Shown: positions 22,318-34,561 of the stretch, in pieces
Layout of the letters: the number at the start of each line of letters is the position of its first letter
Numbering within the stretch: the stretch's first letter is position 1
From: Membranipora membranacea
Lineage: Eukaryota; Bryozoa; Gymnolaemata; Cheilostomatida; Membraniporidae
Reading direction: 5' to 3'
Length of the DNA stretch: 64,000 bases
Assembly: GCA_914767715.1 (NCBI GenBank)
Contig: OU612071.1
Coordinates: 26,841,681-26,905,680, forward strand
Notes under the pieces: model-generated
What the model was told of the DNA's origin: nothing
Seen by the model: only the letters and a program-made list of their open reading frames with translations
Databases searched by the model: none
Position numbers and translations under genes: made by a program

Positions 22318-25300
22318 ATGTCTTCTGCAGTGTTAAGTCTGAGTTTGTTACTTGTGTTTATATCAGTTGTCCTCTCTCTCGACTGTGATAGAGGTGAGTC
22401 TATTTTGAAGCCTTTGAAACTCTGAGAATCAACTGAAAAGTCTAAAATAACCAAAAAATATCAAATAATATTGAACGTTTCTTCTTTGAAATTTTTACCG
22501 CTGGGTCGCACTCACAGCTGTCTGAGCACTTAGACCGCATTCGGTGGCAACTTACCATAAATACAACTAAACAACATACTCATGTGGTTGTACAATATGT
22601 CAAAAGATTTACTTGGTCTGGTTTATGTCCAACAGTTTAACCCGCCATTATTGTTAAATATTGTAAAATGGTTATAATGAAGAATAGGATTGCTCATAGT
22701 TATTTTGTTTATAGTGATAACTGACCCTTTTTACTCTCAGAGCGTTTCACTCTACCACTACTTTGCTACTGTATTCATTCCACTTTCTGGTAACTTTTGG
22801 CTATGAATTAAAATAAATTAATAACAATAATAGTAATAATTAACGTATGAGTAAAATGCTTTGTATATCCCTCTTCCTCTCCCACTCCTTGGTATATCCC
22901 TCCTCCTCTCCCACTCCTTGGTATACTCCTCCTCCTCTCCCACTCCTTTGTATATCCCTCCTCCTCTCCCACTCTTTGGTATATCCCTCCTCCTCTCCCA
23001 CTCCTTTGTATATCCCTCCTCCTCTCCCACTCTTTGGTATATCCCTCCTCCTCTCCCACTCCTTTGTATATCCCTCCTCCTCTCCCACTCTTTGGTATAT
23101 CCCTCCTCCTCTCCCACTCCTTGGTATATTCCTCTTCCTCTCCCACTCCTTGGTATATCCCTCCTCCTCTCCCACTCCTTGGTATATTCCTCCTCCTCTC
23201 CCACTCCTTTGTATATCCCTCCTCCTCTCCCACTCTTTGGTATATCCCTCCTCCTCTCCCACTCCTTTGTATATCCCTCCTCCTCTCCCACTCTTTGGTA
23301 TATCCCTCCTCCTCTCCCACTCCTTGGTATATTCCTCTTCCTCTCCCACTCCTTGGTATATCCCTCTTCCTCTCCCACTCCTTGGTATATCCCTCCTCCT
23401 CTCCCACTCCTTTGTATATCCCTCCTCCTCTCCCACTCCTTTGTATATCCCTCCTCCTCTCCCACTCCTTGGTATATTCCTCTTCCTCTCCCACTCCTTG
23501 GTATATCCCTCTTCCTCTCCCACTCCTTGGTATATCCCTCCTCCTCTCCCACTCCTTTGTATATCCCTCCTCCTCTCCCACTCCTTTGTATATCCCTCTT
23601 CCTCTCCCACTCCTTGGTATATCCCTCTTCCTCTCCCACTCCTTGGTATATCCCTCCTCCTCTCCCACTCCTTGGTATATCCCTCTTCCTGTCCCACTCC
23701 TTTGTATATCCCTCTTCCTCTCCCACTCCTTGGTATATCCCTCCTCCTCTCCCACTCCTTTGTATATCCCTCTTCCTCTCCCACTCCTTGGTATATCCCT
23801 CTTCCTCTCCCACTCCTTGGTATATCCCTCTTCCTCTCCCACTCCTTGGTATATCCCTCTTCCTGTCCCACTCCTTTGTATATCCCTCTTCCTCTCCCAC
23901 TCCTTTGTATATCCCTCTTCCTCTCCCACTCCTTGGTATATCCCTCTTCCTCTCCCACTCCTTGGTATATCCCTCCTCCTCTCCCACTCCTTTGTATATC
24001 CCTCTTCCTCTCCCACTCCTTGGTATATCCCTCCTCCTCTCCCACTCCTTTGTATATCCCTCTTCCTCTCCCACTCCTTTGTATATCCCTCTTCCTCTCC
24101 CACTCCTTGGTATATCCCTCTTCCTCTCCCACTCCTTGGTATATCCCTCTTCCTGTCCCACTCCTTTGTATATCCCTCTTCCTCTCCCACTCCTTGGTAT
24201 ATCCCTCCTCCTCTCCCACTCCTTTGTATATCCCTCTTCCTCTCCCACTCCTTTGTATATCCCTCTTCCTCTCCCACTCCTTTGTATATCCCTCTTCCTC
24301 TCCCACTCCTTGGTATATCCCTCCTCCTCTCCCACTCCTTTGTATATCCCTCTTCCTCTCCCACTCCTTGGTATATCCCTCCTCCTCTCCCACTCCTTTG
24401 TATATCCCTCTTCCTCTCCCACTCCTTTGTATATCCCTCTTCCTCTCCCACTCCTTTGTATATCCCTCTTCCTCTCCCACTCCTTGGTATATCCCTCTTC
24501 CTCTCCCACTCCTTGGTATATCCCTCCTCCTCTCCCACTCCTTTGTATATCCCTCTTCCTCTCCCACTCCTTGGTATATCCCTCTTCCTCTCCCACTCCT
24601 TGGTATATCCCTCCTCCTCTCCCACTCCTTTGTATATCCCTCTTCCTCTCCCACTCCTTGGTATATCCCTCCTCCTCTCCCACTCCTTTGTATATCCCTC
24701 TTCCTCTCCCACTCCTTTGTATATCCCTCTTCCTCTCCCACTCCTTGGTATATCCCTCCTCCTCTCCCACTCCTTGGTATATCCCTCTTCCTCTCCCACT
24801 CCTTGGTATATCCCTCTTCCTGTCCCACTCCTTTGTATATCCCTCTTCCTCTCCCACTCCTTGGTATATCCCTCCTCCTCTCCCACTCCTTTGTATATCC
24901 CTCTTCCTCTCCCACTCCTTTGTATATCCCTCTTCCTCTCCCACTCCTTTGTATATCCCTCTTCCTCTCCCACTCCTTGGTATATCCCTCTTCCTGTCCC
25001 ACTCCTTTGTATATCCCTCTTCCTCTCCCACTCCTTGGTATATCCCTCCTCCTCTCCCACTCCTTTGTATATCCCTCTTCCTCTCCCACTCCTTTGTATA
25101 TCCCTCCTCCTCTCCCACTCTTTGGTATATCCCTCCTCCTCTCCCACTCTTTGGTATATCCCTCTTCCTCTCCCACTCCTTGGTATATCCCTCCTCCTCT
25201 CCCACTCCTTGGTATATCCCTCCTCCTCTCCCACTCCTTTGTATATCCCTCTTCCTCTCCCACTCCTTTGTATATCCCTCCTCCTCTCCCACTCTTTGGT

Positions 25301-26463
25301 ATATCCCTCCTCCTCTCCCACTCTTTGGTATATCCCTCTTCCTCTCCCACTCCTTGGTATATCCCTCCTCCTCTCCCACTCCTTTGTATATCCCTCTTCC
25401 TCTCCCACTCCTTTGTATATCCCTCTTCCTCTCCCACTCCTTGGTATATCCCTCCTCCTCTCCCACTCCTTGGTATATCAGTATTTATCTCGTTGATCTC
25501 TCTGTACAGGTACCAGTGATGGATGCTCCATACCATTCAAACTGCCGTACTTCTTTAAGAATGAGTGGGTAGAAGATTGCCACAAGCATGACCAATGTTA
25601 CTTCTGTGTAAGTTAAATAATTAAACTTCCATTTGAATTATCTCAACGTGTACCAAGATGGGATAACTCCAAATATCAAAATATGCCTAGCGCTGAAGAT
25701 GTTTTTTTAGGACACAGCAAAATAACACAAAATGTATGCCAGTGTGATAATAATTGAGCTTATACTTTTTTGTTAAACAACTCACAACTCACTATTTTGC
25801 TGTTCTGCGTTACTTTTATGCAGTAATGTTGTCGTTATTTCCGTACTTCCAGGAGGAGAGTTTGTTGCATGATTGTTACGATACTGTATTGTACTGTATT
25901 GTATTGTATTGTATTGTACTGCATTGTATTGTAGGGAGGAGAGTTTGGTTTCAGCAGAGAAGATTGTGATAACAGATTCCACAATAATCTCAAATATCAC
26001 TGTGATAAATTAAACAACGATCCTACAAAGCAACAGTTCTGTAATGTAAGTTCATTCTGCTACTGATAATATTGTATAATCAGGCCCGCAGTGCCCGAAG
26101 TAGGCATTGTATAGTCAAGCAATTCCGAATACCTCTAACTTATTTGCCGGAGTCCAAACACGGCCAGCCCTCAATAGTACATTGGAAGCCAGTCATTGTC
26201 TCGAGGCGCTGATGGACGTGATTGGCTACTAAGTATTGAGACCACTCGTTTAAGAAACTGTCTGTGAGTCAAAATAATCGGTTGGTCATCTAATAGGATC
26301 ACACATAAAACTAGTAATAATTTATTAATGTTTGCTGTAATTCTCATCATTTTAGGCTGTGAGAGGAAGTTACTATCTTGCGGTGAGAGCGGGCGGTGGT
26401 CTAGCCTTCCGACTTAACGAGAGAAGCTGGTGTAAAGGAGATTGGGTTAGGCAATGTATCTAA
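22318..26463 (+). CDS. Conodipine-like secreted PLA2 family, gene B (complete)
   Basis: Four exons with exact GT/AG sites and matching phases: 22318-22393 (phase 1), 25510-25607, 25935-26045 and 26356-26463, giving 130 residues. Exon 1 is a signal peptide with a Leu/Val core. Exon 2 carries GTSDGCS (calcium-loop-like) and the catalytic C-x2-H-D-x-C with Y-x-C. Exon 3 begins GGEFGFSREDCD and adds two more Cys. Exon 4 ends with W-C ... W-x3-C and TAA. Ten cysteines remain after cleavage of the signal, enough for five disulfides. Known: this is the layout of small secreted PLA2 proteins related to conodipine; the neighbouring Cys of the classical CC pair is replaced by Asp. Inferred: a secreted lipid-active or digestive or defensive protein. 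Whether it is enzymatically active is not shown. A TATA box and a poly(A) signal bracket it. Confidence 0.8.
22862..25480 (+). repeat. 29-bp minisatellite, about 90 copies, in intron 1 of gene B
   Basis: Unit TATATCCCTC-(C/T)TCCTCTCCC-ACTCCTT-(G/T)G with a few recurrent variants (CTGTCCC, ACTCTTTGG, ATTCCTC). Because 29 is not a multiple of three, all three frames cycle through, giving spurious open frames of over 800 codons on both strands. The sense strand is nearly pure pyrimidine apart from TATA and GG; the other strand is G-rich. Confidence 0.97.
25884..25932 (+). repeat. TATTG pentanucleotide microsatellite at a splice acceptor
   Basis: About ten units of TATTG/TACTG end exactly at the acceptor of gene B exon 3 and replace a normal polypyrimidine tract. 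A second sequence resembling the exon start (GGAGGAGAGTTTG) lies upstream near 25852. Confidence 0.85.
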
Positions 26464-26552
26464 TTATGTAAAGAATAAGACATTTTATCATTGAGGAATA
26501 ACATATCAGGGTTTATAATTGTAAACATCAGTTTAATTATTTTATATTATTC

Positions 26553-26558
26553 AATAAA
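26553..26558 (+). terminator. Poly(A) signal AATAAA of gene B
   Basis: AATAAA 90 bp after the gene B stop codon, followed by a GT-rich stretch (GTGTATTGTG). Confidence 0.65.
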
Positions 26559-26569
26559 AGTGTATTGTG

Positions 26570-27369
26570 AAGAAACAGAACGCAGAGTGTAATTTCATTC
26601 TGTCACTTATGACCGATATGTCATCACATATATTACACATTTGATAAAATTTGATAAAATTTAATAGTCCTGACTCACCCTATCCATTTTGGATTGGATT
26701 TAACCTCCGAAGTTTTAGGTTTAGGAAATTGATATGTGTTTTTTATACATCGATGGCCATCACATGTTTGTAACAACTTTTAACTGTGCAATAGTTTCGC
26801 TGTCACAACATAACAAAATAAACAGACAAGATTTACTGATAACATCTATAAATAATAATTCAATGCACAGCAGGGGAAAATATTTAGAACTATATTCAAT
26901 TTTATTGAGACAAAACTCGACAATTGTAGACGGCAGTATGCAGACCATCCTTATGGAAGCTTACAGGATTGGCCGATCTTGCTCACTCAGGCAACGCAAT
27001 CCGCTTTCAATCCATTCAGCAAAGGTGATGTCCATTTACTGGTATCTTCATGTTGAGCCAATTTGAGATCCATCTGTCATCCCTGTCTTGTTTGAATTGT
27101 ATGGGATATCTGTTGTGTATCTTGTTTTTATATTATTTATTGCGAGTTGATTACGATGGAGTAAACTGGTTTCTCATGGGATAATAATTGAGTGTTTTTT
27201 AAATGTTCCTGGAATTTGTAATCTTGAATTGATGAAAAGGAGTACATTCTTGAATATTGTCTTACTAAAATCAAACATCTATGGTGCGTGAACGAAAACT
27301 TGTTGATGATTGTTGGCCAAAATATATGGTCCAAATGATCTGGACCTCCCTGAAACTGTCAAATAGTTT
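26570..27369. other. Gene-free stretch
   Basis: No supported exon on either strand. The open frames at 26734-27066 and 27137-27334 show no recognisable composition. Confidence 0.45.
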
Positions 27370-28560
27370 ATTATGCTTGAAGGTCTTTCTATTAGTATGA
27401 GTGATGCTTCACTGTGTAAGGACTCTAGACCAATAAGTTTTCTCTTCGATCTGAGCAAAATAACTGGGAAGGTGAGAAGATCGATATGGTTACAAATCTT
27501 GCCGAGGACTTGAAGATGCTCTGGTATTATTCATATCAGAGTTAACAAGAAGCTCAGATTGACCCATCAACTTTTGCTGTGCAAGCTTTGCAGCCAAATT
27601 TCAGTAAGGGGTTTGACAGAATGCCTTCAGATGTTGCAGTAGAAAGGCTTTAGCAGTTAGAGGTTGTTTAACTCACAAACGTCGCAAATCTACGCAACTT
27701 AGCAGTCCACTAACATAGCAATCCCAAAAACGTTGTAAAAAAGGTTCTTTCAAACGTCACAACGTCAACAAACACCTAGTCAGACTTATCCAGTCTTTAT
27801 TTACTGGATGTGTACAAAGTGTGAAATTTGGAGACTCAATGTCGCCCTATTCTCCTATCAACACAGGTATTCCACAAAGGACAGTCCTCGGGCCCTTAAT
27901 GTGGAATGTTTTTATAAATCACCTAGACATACCATGCAAACATTTCAAATATGCAGATGATCAAAATCTATCGACTCTGTGATCAAGAAAAGTGATGTTT
28001 AATCAATCAATCAATCAATCTTCCTGACTCTACCTCTCTTCAGGCCTTGTTGACCAGTTACAGGAATCAGCAGCCTATGCACAAGGGTTCTGTCAAAGTA
28101 ATGACTTGTCTCTCAATCTGATAAGCGTTTATGTTTCTCAGATCATAATATATCCAAATTGATTAAACGTACAAATTCATCAACCTTTGCCCTGATGCTG
28201 CTCCGAAGATCAGGTGTTGATAGCACTGTTATATGAGGCCCGGATACTGTCCGTTCTGTCATTTGCCTGGCGTGATACCCATATCTGAGAAAAAATTATA
28301 TAGATAAGCTAGAATGTTTTCAAAGCATGAGCATAAAAAATTATTTTACCATTTATAGACGACCATGGCGAAAGACTTTCCCAATAAACATTGAGGAACT
28401 TAATGTATCTAAAGTCCAATCCTACGATGATCATGTCATGTGTGCATTGATTCACTACAACTGTCCCAGAAAGTTGGTTGTGCAGAACTCTATGATAAAC
28501 GGCTTTTTAAAAGACTTATTTAATTCCATTCATTCTTGTTTCACATGACCTCATTTGTCA
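27370..28560 (+). pseudogene. Decayed non-LTR retrotransposon (LINE) RT, copy 1
   Basis: Fragments in different frames follow the RT order: an RPISFLFDLSKITGK segment near 27430, SKGFDRMPSDV near 27605, then GIPQRTVLGPLMWNVF, and a YADD catalytic box near 27950, followed by thumb-like sequence to about 28548. Many stops and frameshifts. Closely resembles the copy at 29140-31230 in segment choice, so both belong to one family. Confidence 0.75.
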
Positions 28561-29139
28561 TGTGAATGTAATCTGTGAATGTAACCAAGAATATATATAT
28601 AAAAAAATGCAGAAGTCAAAATAATGATTTCTTGAACAGAGATTATTGGCCTTTTGTGTTGGCTTTTCAAAAACAATGCAAAGTTGGAACTTCAATGGCA
28701 TAAATCAACATTCTAAAACATAGGATAATGATTTCAAATCTTAGAATTAATTATTCAATGTTTGAATTTCATCATTTAGGACGTTTGCATTCAAAAATGA
28801 AAATAATCAATGAGAAAAGAATAATGGCAATAATATGCTTTACATCAAATATATGCAAATGAAACTTGTGATTACATAAAAGTAAATATTAAGAAGTAAT
28901 TGCTTCCTCAAAATTCAGCAAAGATAACATATTATTACTGATTTGGCTTGCAAAAAAATCCCAGCAGACAAATGAAAGTGTATAAATCTTCTCCGTACAG
29001 TAAAGTTGCAACAAATTATAGCTATGACTCTCATTTTGAGATAGTGAAACTTATCACGCTCAATGCTATCGCAGGATTTCAAATACCCTCCTAACATGGT
29101 GTCGATCGTATAGATGGAGGACCATATACATGTCAACAC
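28561..29139. other. Gap between two LINE relics
   Basis: AT-rich, no coding signal recognised. Confidence 0.4.
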
Positions 29140-31230
29140 TATCAATAAGGAAACTTAAGCTGGCAAAACAGCGTGCTCATAAAAGAAATAAGTCTTCCTG
29201 GAAAGTTCACTCAAAGATCCTGGCATTTCATCAGCCACATGAGATGAGAAATATCACTGATAACGAGATCAACAGCGTGTCAAGGGGCACAAAAAACTGG
29301 TTGAACCAGATCAAGCGTGTTGTTGGTGACAATGTTGGTGATTCCAGTTCCTCTCCCATTGTGTTTGTAGATGATAAGTGGATTACTAAGCTTATTTTGC
29401 AAAACAATTCAATGATAACTTAGTCAATCTTTATGTTTCTCTAAAATATCCAGATTATACTGAAAGCGATAGCATCCCTAATGTTGGGAATATGTTGTAC
29501 ACTACAATCTTGAAAACATTGTTACCTCCAAGTCAACCATCCCTGTATTTATTCTTCGTATATAACGAGCGACAATGCTCATATTCCTCTGAGCCTGTTA
29601 CGCTCATCATAAATGACATATTCATGAGCGGTGAATTTTCTCTTACTCTGGAAAAGAGCTGAGGTCTTGCCTGTTTCTAAGAAACACAATAATGGGATTT
29701 TTAAGGATGTTGGACCTATCAGCTTACTTTACCACCTCAGCAAGATAACAGAGAGGTTTATAAAATAAAGGAAGGAATTCCAAACACCCCTCATCGGTAT
29801 GCATACACAGATGTCCTGGTGAAATTTTCCTCTGATATTTGCCATCATCTTGCTGATAAGAACGCTATCTGTGTCCAATCAGTGATGCTCGACTTTTTCC
29901 AAAGCCTTTGACAGAATGCGTCCTGATCTGACATTTTCAAAACTCATTGTACTCAATGGTGATCTGAAATCAGTTAAAATCATTCAGGATATCTTCACAA
30001 GTTGCCAGCATTGTGTAAAGTTCAGAGGGTACATGTCCTCTTACAAAGATATTATCATAGGTACTGTTCTCGGTCCTCTTCGTTGGAATATTTTTTAATA
30101 CCTTATTGGCATAATTTTTAATTCTCAAAGAATGTTTTACAATATTAGCAATGAAAATAAAAATAATAAAAAATACATTAATAATAGATTGACAGAAAAA
30201 ATATTATCATGTTATCTGTAAAAAATAATGTTTGGAATAATGAATTTTGAATGAACTGACGGCAAGGTTGAAAGTAAGCTTTTATAACAGGAGGCTATAA
30301 TGTTGCCCGAAAGATTATTTGTTGAAGGGTGTAATTTGAACAGATCTCTTAGATTGACTTGGTGTCATTCCCTGAAACGTTCAAACAAAAAAGGTGGACA
30401 TTTTCTATGAAACATTCGATGTCCAGTAAAGCAGTGAAATATGTACTAAGAAATGGTAAAGGCAATAAATTAAGGGTAGTAGACAAAATGTTTGTAGTCC
30501 ATCACTTGTCAAATCAAATATATCGAATATTTGTCAAATCGATACAAAGGGTCCATCAATTGCACACGTCAAATATGCGGATGAAATTACCTTGTATCAC
30601 CCAATAAAAAAGGGAAAGCATGTAATGCACAAATCAACAGGGCACCAAGCAACAATATCCTTTGCCTACAGTAGTCCTCTTCAACTGGCTTTGGATTCAA
30701 CTTCAAAATATTGTTAAGATAATCATCTGCACCTCAATGTTGGAAAGAAATCATTGGCTATCCCACCTTTTGTTTCATCGGGGGAGAGTCTCAGCAACCT
30801 GAGGTGGAATTGCTGGGTGAGGCTTTTCATCAACATCATAAATTTGGCTGTCACATTGACAAATATCATCGAAAAGTCAAAATTGGCCACCCATCCTGTT
30901 GTAAGACCAAAATAGACCCTTTCGCCCTTGCTTTTTCTATAAACCAATGGGTTCTGTCTGTCCTTTCATACGCTGCCCCTTGTTCGTATCCACATATAAG
31001 AAGTATTGTACTAGAATAATGCTCAATGATGAGGATGATTCCAAGACCAGATTGTCAACACTCAAACTCGATGAACTAAATGTACATTTCCAGATACTAT
31101 GTTTCCGTTTTATGGCTAGGATTTCATGGAATGAGGATCACCCATGCCATCCCTTTCTGATTAAAGACCACCAATCCTTTAATAGAACTGCGCTCCTTGA
31201 TAACAATGTTTTTAACAATTTCACCTGATT
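29140..31230 (+). pseudogene. Decayed non-LTR retrotransposon (LINE) RT, copy 2
   Basis: 29145-29423 encodes a basic pre-RT linker (LKLAKQRAHKRNK). Around 29660-29760 the RT opening VLPVSKKHN and VGPISLLYHLSKITERF appear, followed by FSKAFDRM near 29900 and TVLGPLRWNIF near 30065. 30720-31230 holds C-terminal pieces (SLSNLRW; a LSTLKLDELN and HPCHPFLIKDH end). Multiple stops. The same end motif type closes the family in copy 1. Confidence 0.75.
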
Positions 31231-32825
31231 CATAACAATATTGTTTATGCATGATCTTATGTGTCTTTTATAAAATTGATATATATCCATATATATACTA
31301 AAAAGAATAAAAATATCTTTGGTAGAAGTTCTAACAATAGAAATTGAGTCCTGACAATAAAAAGTTTTGTATAAGGCTAAGCTTTGTAGCAAAGAAAATT
31401 GGAAGCTGTGCATGAAGCCCACTCAAGAGTTCCAGTCCTTTAGCTACACTATAACAAGTAAAGGCGAGCATGGCCCAATCTCAACTCATCTTGTTGTCAA
31501 TCCATACAATGAAAAAAACTAATAATTTAACAAGAAATATGCATTTGTCATCATCAAATTAATATTTTCAATATTTAGTGGCTATCAAAATTATAACCAC
31601 CTGTTGTGTTCTCTTCCTGTAATTGAAAGTCTATGCTATGAAGCCATGAAGCTACAAATTCTGTTACACTAGCAATCTATTTATAAACAACTTTGACTGA
31701 CTGTTAATTCTTGTGAAAATTGAGATTTGTTCTAGACTTGGCCTAGACTGGGTAGCTATGTGTACTATGTAGCACTATTCATTGACCTGTAACTGTAAAT
31801 TCCTCTAATGTGCTTGCTTGCGTTTTTGATGTGTTGTTCTTTTGGATAAATTGTTCAATTAGTATAGTGTTCATGACGTTTTTTAAGACATTAGTTGACA
31901 TTTACTGCTCCAGTACAAGGTCAACAACTTATCATTTTTGGGGTTCGAAATTTCTTACGCCAATAATATGAAATTTCAATCAATAGTTTGGAACATATTG
32001 AAGGAGTATGGACTCTAAAGATGATATACACGCCATCTTTCAACGATGAAACGTGCATATCATTATCACCATTGACCATCGAAGACAGATACATTTTGCA
32101 GGAAAATACTGTCAAAGGACCATGATTGTAACCATCATAAAAACTATATTCGAAATTTTCCCGCTTGAAGTGGCATGATTAGCCATTGTTTATACAGAGA
32201 ATGCTAACAGAGCTTTAAGCAACATAATGCCCTGAACTTGCTTATTATATGGGTATAAGGTGGAATCGGTGACCAATACATCAACTTCCATTTATTTTGG
32301 CAGACATTGTCATCCTGGTCCATGGTCGAATGTTTTATATAACGCGCTAAAATAAAAATTCGGAGAACAAAAATTAGAGAAGGATTGAGTGGCCTAAAAA
32401 TGCTATAATAAAGTATTCCATTTCGGAATCAGCTGATTTGGGACTTCCATATGCTAATTAAAATATTAAAACGCATTGGAGGCTAGGAATTAACCCCAGA
32501 CTCCACAGGAGGGGCTTACAATAACCAAGCTGAGGCCACTTCACACCCTCAAAGTTTTTGCGCCTCCCCTAAGATACGGCCATGGACAGTTAATGATATA
32601 TAATGTACATTATTTGGAGGATTGAAAAAATAAGAATAAGATTGATGAATGATAACATAGTTTGGCATATCATATCAGAATATCTTGACATGAGGACAGG
32701 AACCCGACAGAAATATTATCATGTTTATACAATATTAAACTGGTTCAGCCACCATTAATGTAACTGAGCAGAAGAAAACAAAAACAAAACCCAAAGATTT
32801 GTTGGCAAGCCACTGATATTTATCT
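31231..32825. other. Gene-free stretch
   Basis: No coding signal recognised. A TATATCCATATATATAC low-complexity tract lies near 31290. Confidence 0.45.
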
Positions 32826-32952
32826 CATAATAATAATAATAAAGTTTATTTATGAAACGCTTAATAAAATTGTTTAAAACAATGAATTCTAAGCGTTGTA
32901 CATGTGATAAAAGGTTAAAATAGAAACATATACTATGAAATAAGCCTGAATT
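32826..32952 (-). mobile_element. 5'-truncated LINE copy: 3' tail only
   Basis: Nearly identical to 54106-54235, the 3' untranslated end of the L2/CR1-like LINE in the sulfotransferase intron, ending in the same ATT-trinucleotide tail. It is a severely 5'-truncated insertion of that family. Confidence 0.85.
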
Positions 32953-34074
32953 AGATACCAATAACAGCGGCCTTTGAGAGATTCAGTAATAACAAGCTAA
33001 CCGGACAGAGAAAGCTGGCAAATTGTTAGCTAACAAAATTGTTTGGTTCCTCACATAGGAATATTTATGATGACAGCTAAAATTTGTCAGTGATCAGTAA
33101 AGTTATAGTAAACAATGCTGTCTGCAGAGTGTAGTGTTGGAGATCAGTGTGTGTGTGTTACTACTATAATGAAAGGTCTGGTAGATAGCTAGAAATTGAT
33201 CATAACAAGCTAATGCTTGATTATAATACCTGACAGGTGAAGGATGGATGGATGGATGGATTTTATTACTATCACGGACAGCATTATTAAAAGAAAAAAT
33301 GAGTCGCGAAATACAGTGTAATTGCTGAAGGTTGTTGAAAAAACGCTTACAACTACACCAATTCTCAGACAGGAAGCCATAGCATAGCAAATATCTACCA
33401 CTGCCTAAATACTCAATAGTTTCGGGTAGGAATCCATTCTGATACCACCACTAGATGTTTGGAACTAGAAGATGTAGTATCTTAATGTTGACTGAAGTAA
33501 TATTAAATCCATCATATAACTCTTTTTGAAACAATCTTCCACACCTGTTTTGAGTACCATAACAATCTTCAACCGGACCCAAAGGTTTATTCATGAAGCT
33601 CATATCCATCTTGTATTTTGAGGCTCGCCCTAAAAATTTTGTTGTTGTCGATATTTTACATAAGAATGGTCATTCAAATAAAATTGTAAGATATATAAAG
33701 ATATTCAAGGAGCTCATACAAGCCCTCAAGGTCTTCTACAAACCAAAAATAGAAGTGAAATCAAACACGAGCATAAGCTGGTGGTGGATTGAATTGAATC
33801 TTACGATATAAGACTAAATATCATGATGCTTTATAAATCCTCTGTACTGCCGCTGTATAATCACTTTGATTTGTAGCCAAAGATATTAGTGGCTGTCTCT
33901 CCTGCAAAGATAACTGATAAACCTTTATAGTACAAATCGTTGTTATGATAAAAATCCTTTAAAAAAACAAACCCTTGCTCAGTTCTCTAAAAACATTCAT
34001 TCGCAGAGTACTTCAGTGAGATTATATCCATATTTTCACATTGTTGAGGCCTACTTATTAGATTTAATTCTGTA
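32953..34074. other. Gene-free stretch with a GGAT microsatellite
   Basis: A (GGAT)n tract of about five units lies at 33242-33261. No supported exon. Confidence 0.5.
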
Positions 34075-34390
34075 GGATATTCAGGACATGTCCACTATCA
34101 ATCATCATCAGTTTTTCGTTTTGCTGATAATTGTCATTTACAACAATAGAAATGTATTGGGTAGAGTAGCTGGGTTTTATTTATACTCAGTATGACGATT
34201 TCAGGCAATCTGATACATAAGTGATACTGAAATACAGTTATTATAAATGATAACTTATTACTGATTCTACAAATTTTGCTTATTAGCACTAGGAGTTGTC
34301 TCTCATATGACAGGAGATGACAACTCTCTGAGACCAGAAATTTTGAGACAAACTACATGAATGAAAGTATAACAATAAAACTAAGGCTTT
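34075..34390 (+). repeat. Dispersed repeat, copy 2 (partner at 12820-13160)
   Basis: Collinear with 12820-13160 over about 300 bp with many substitutions and indels. It lies just beyond the 3' end of gene C. Confidence 0.6.
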
Positions 34391-34561
34391 GTTGAAAACC
34401 GTGGCAAATATGAAGGCTTTCCCGATGATGTTTGCCGAATATAGAATATTGTACAAAATAATATATCACAACATGTCAGTTCCGAAACACTACATCAGGT
34501 TTTTTTCTTATTTGAACCCATTACATATACAAAGGATTATTGTACTGTTATAGTATTACTC

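Noticed and set aside
22808-25572. Six open frames of 820-903 codons on both strands with EEEGYTKEWER or SSSPTPLYIP repeats
   Set aside because: They are produced by the 29-bp minisatellite, which has no stop in any frame. The array lies inside intron 1 of gene B.
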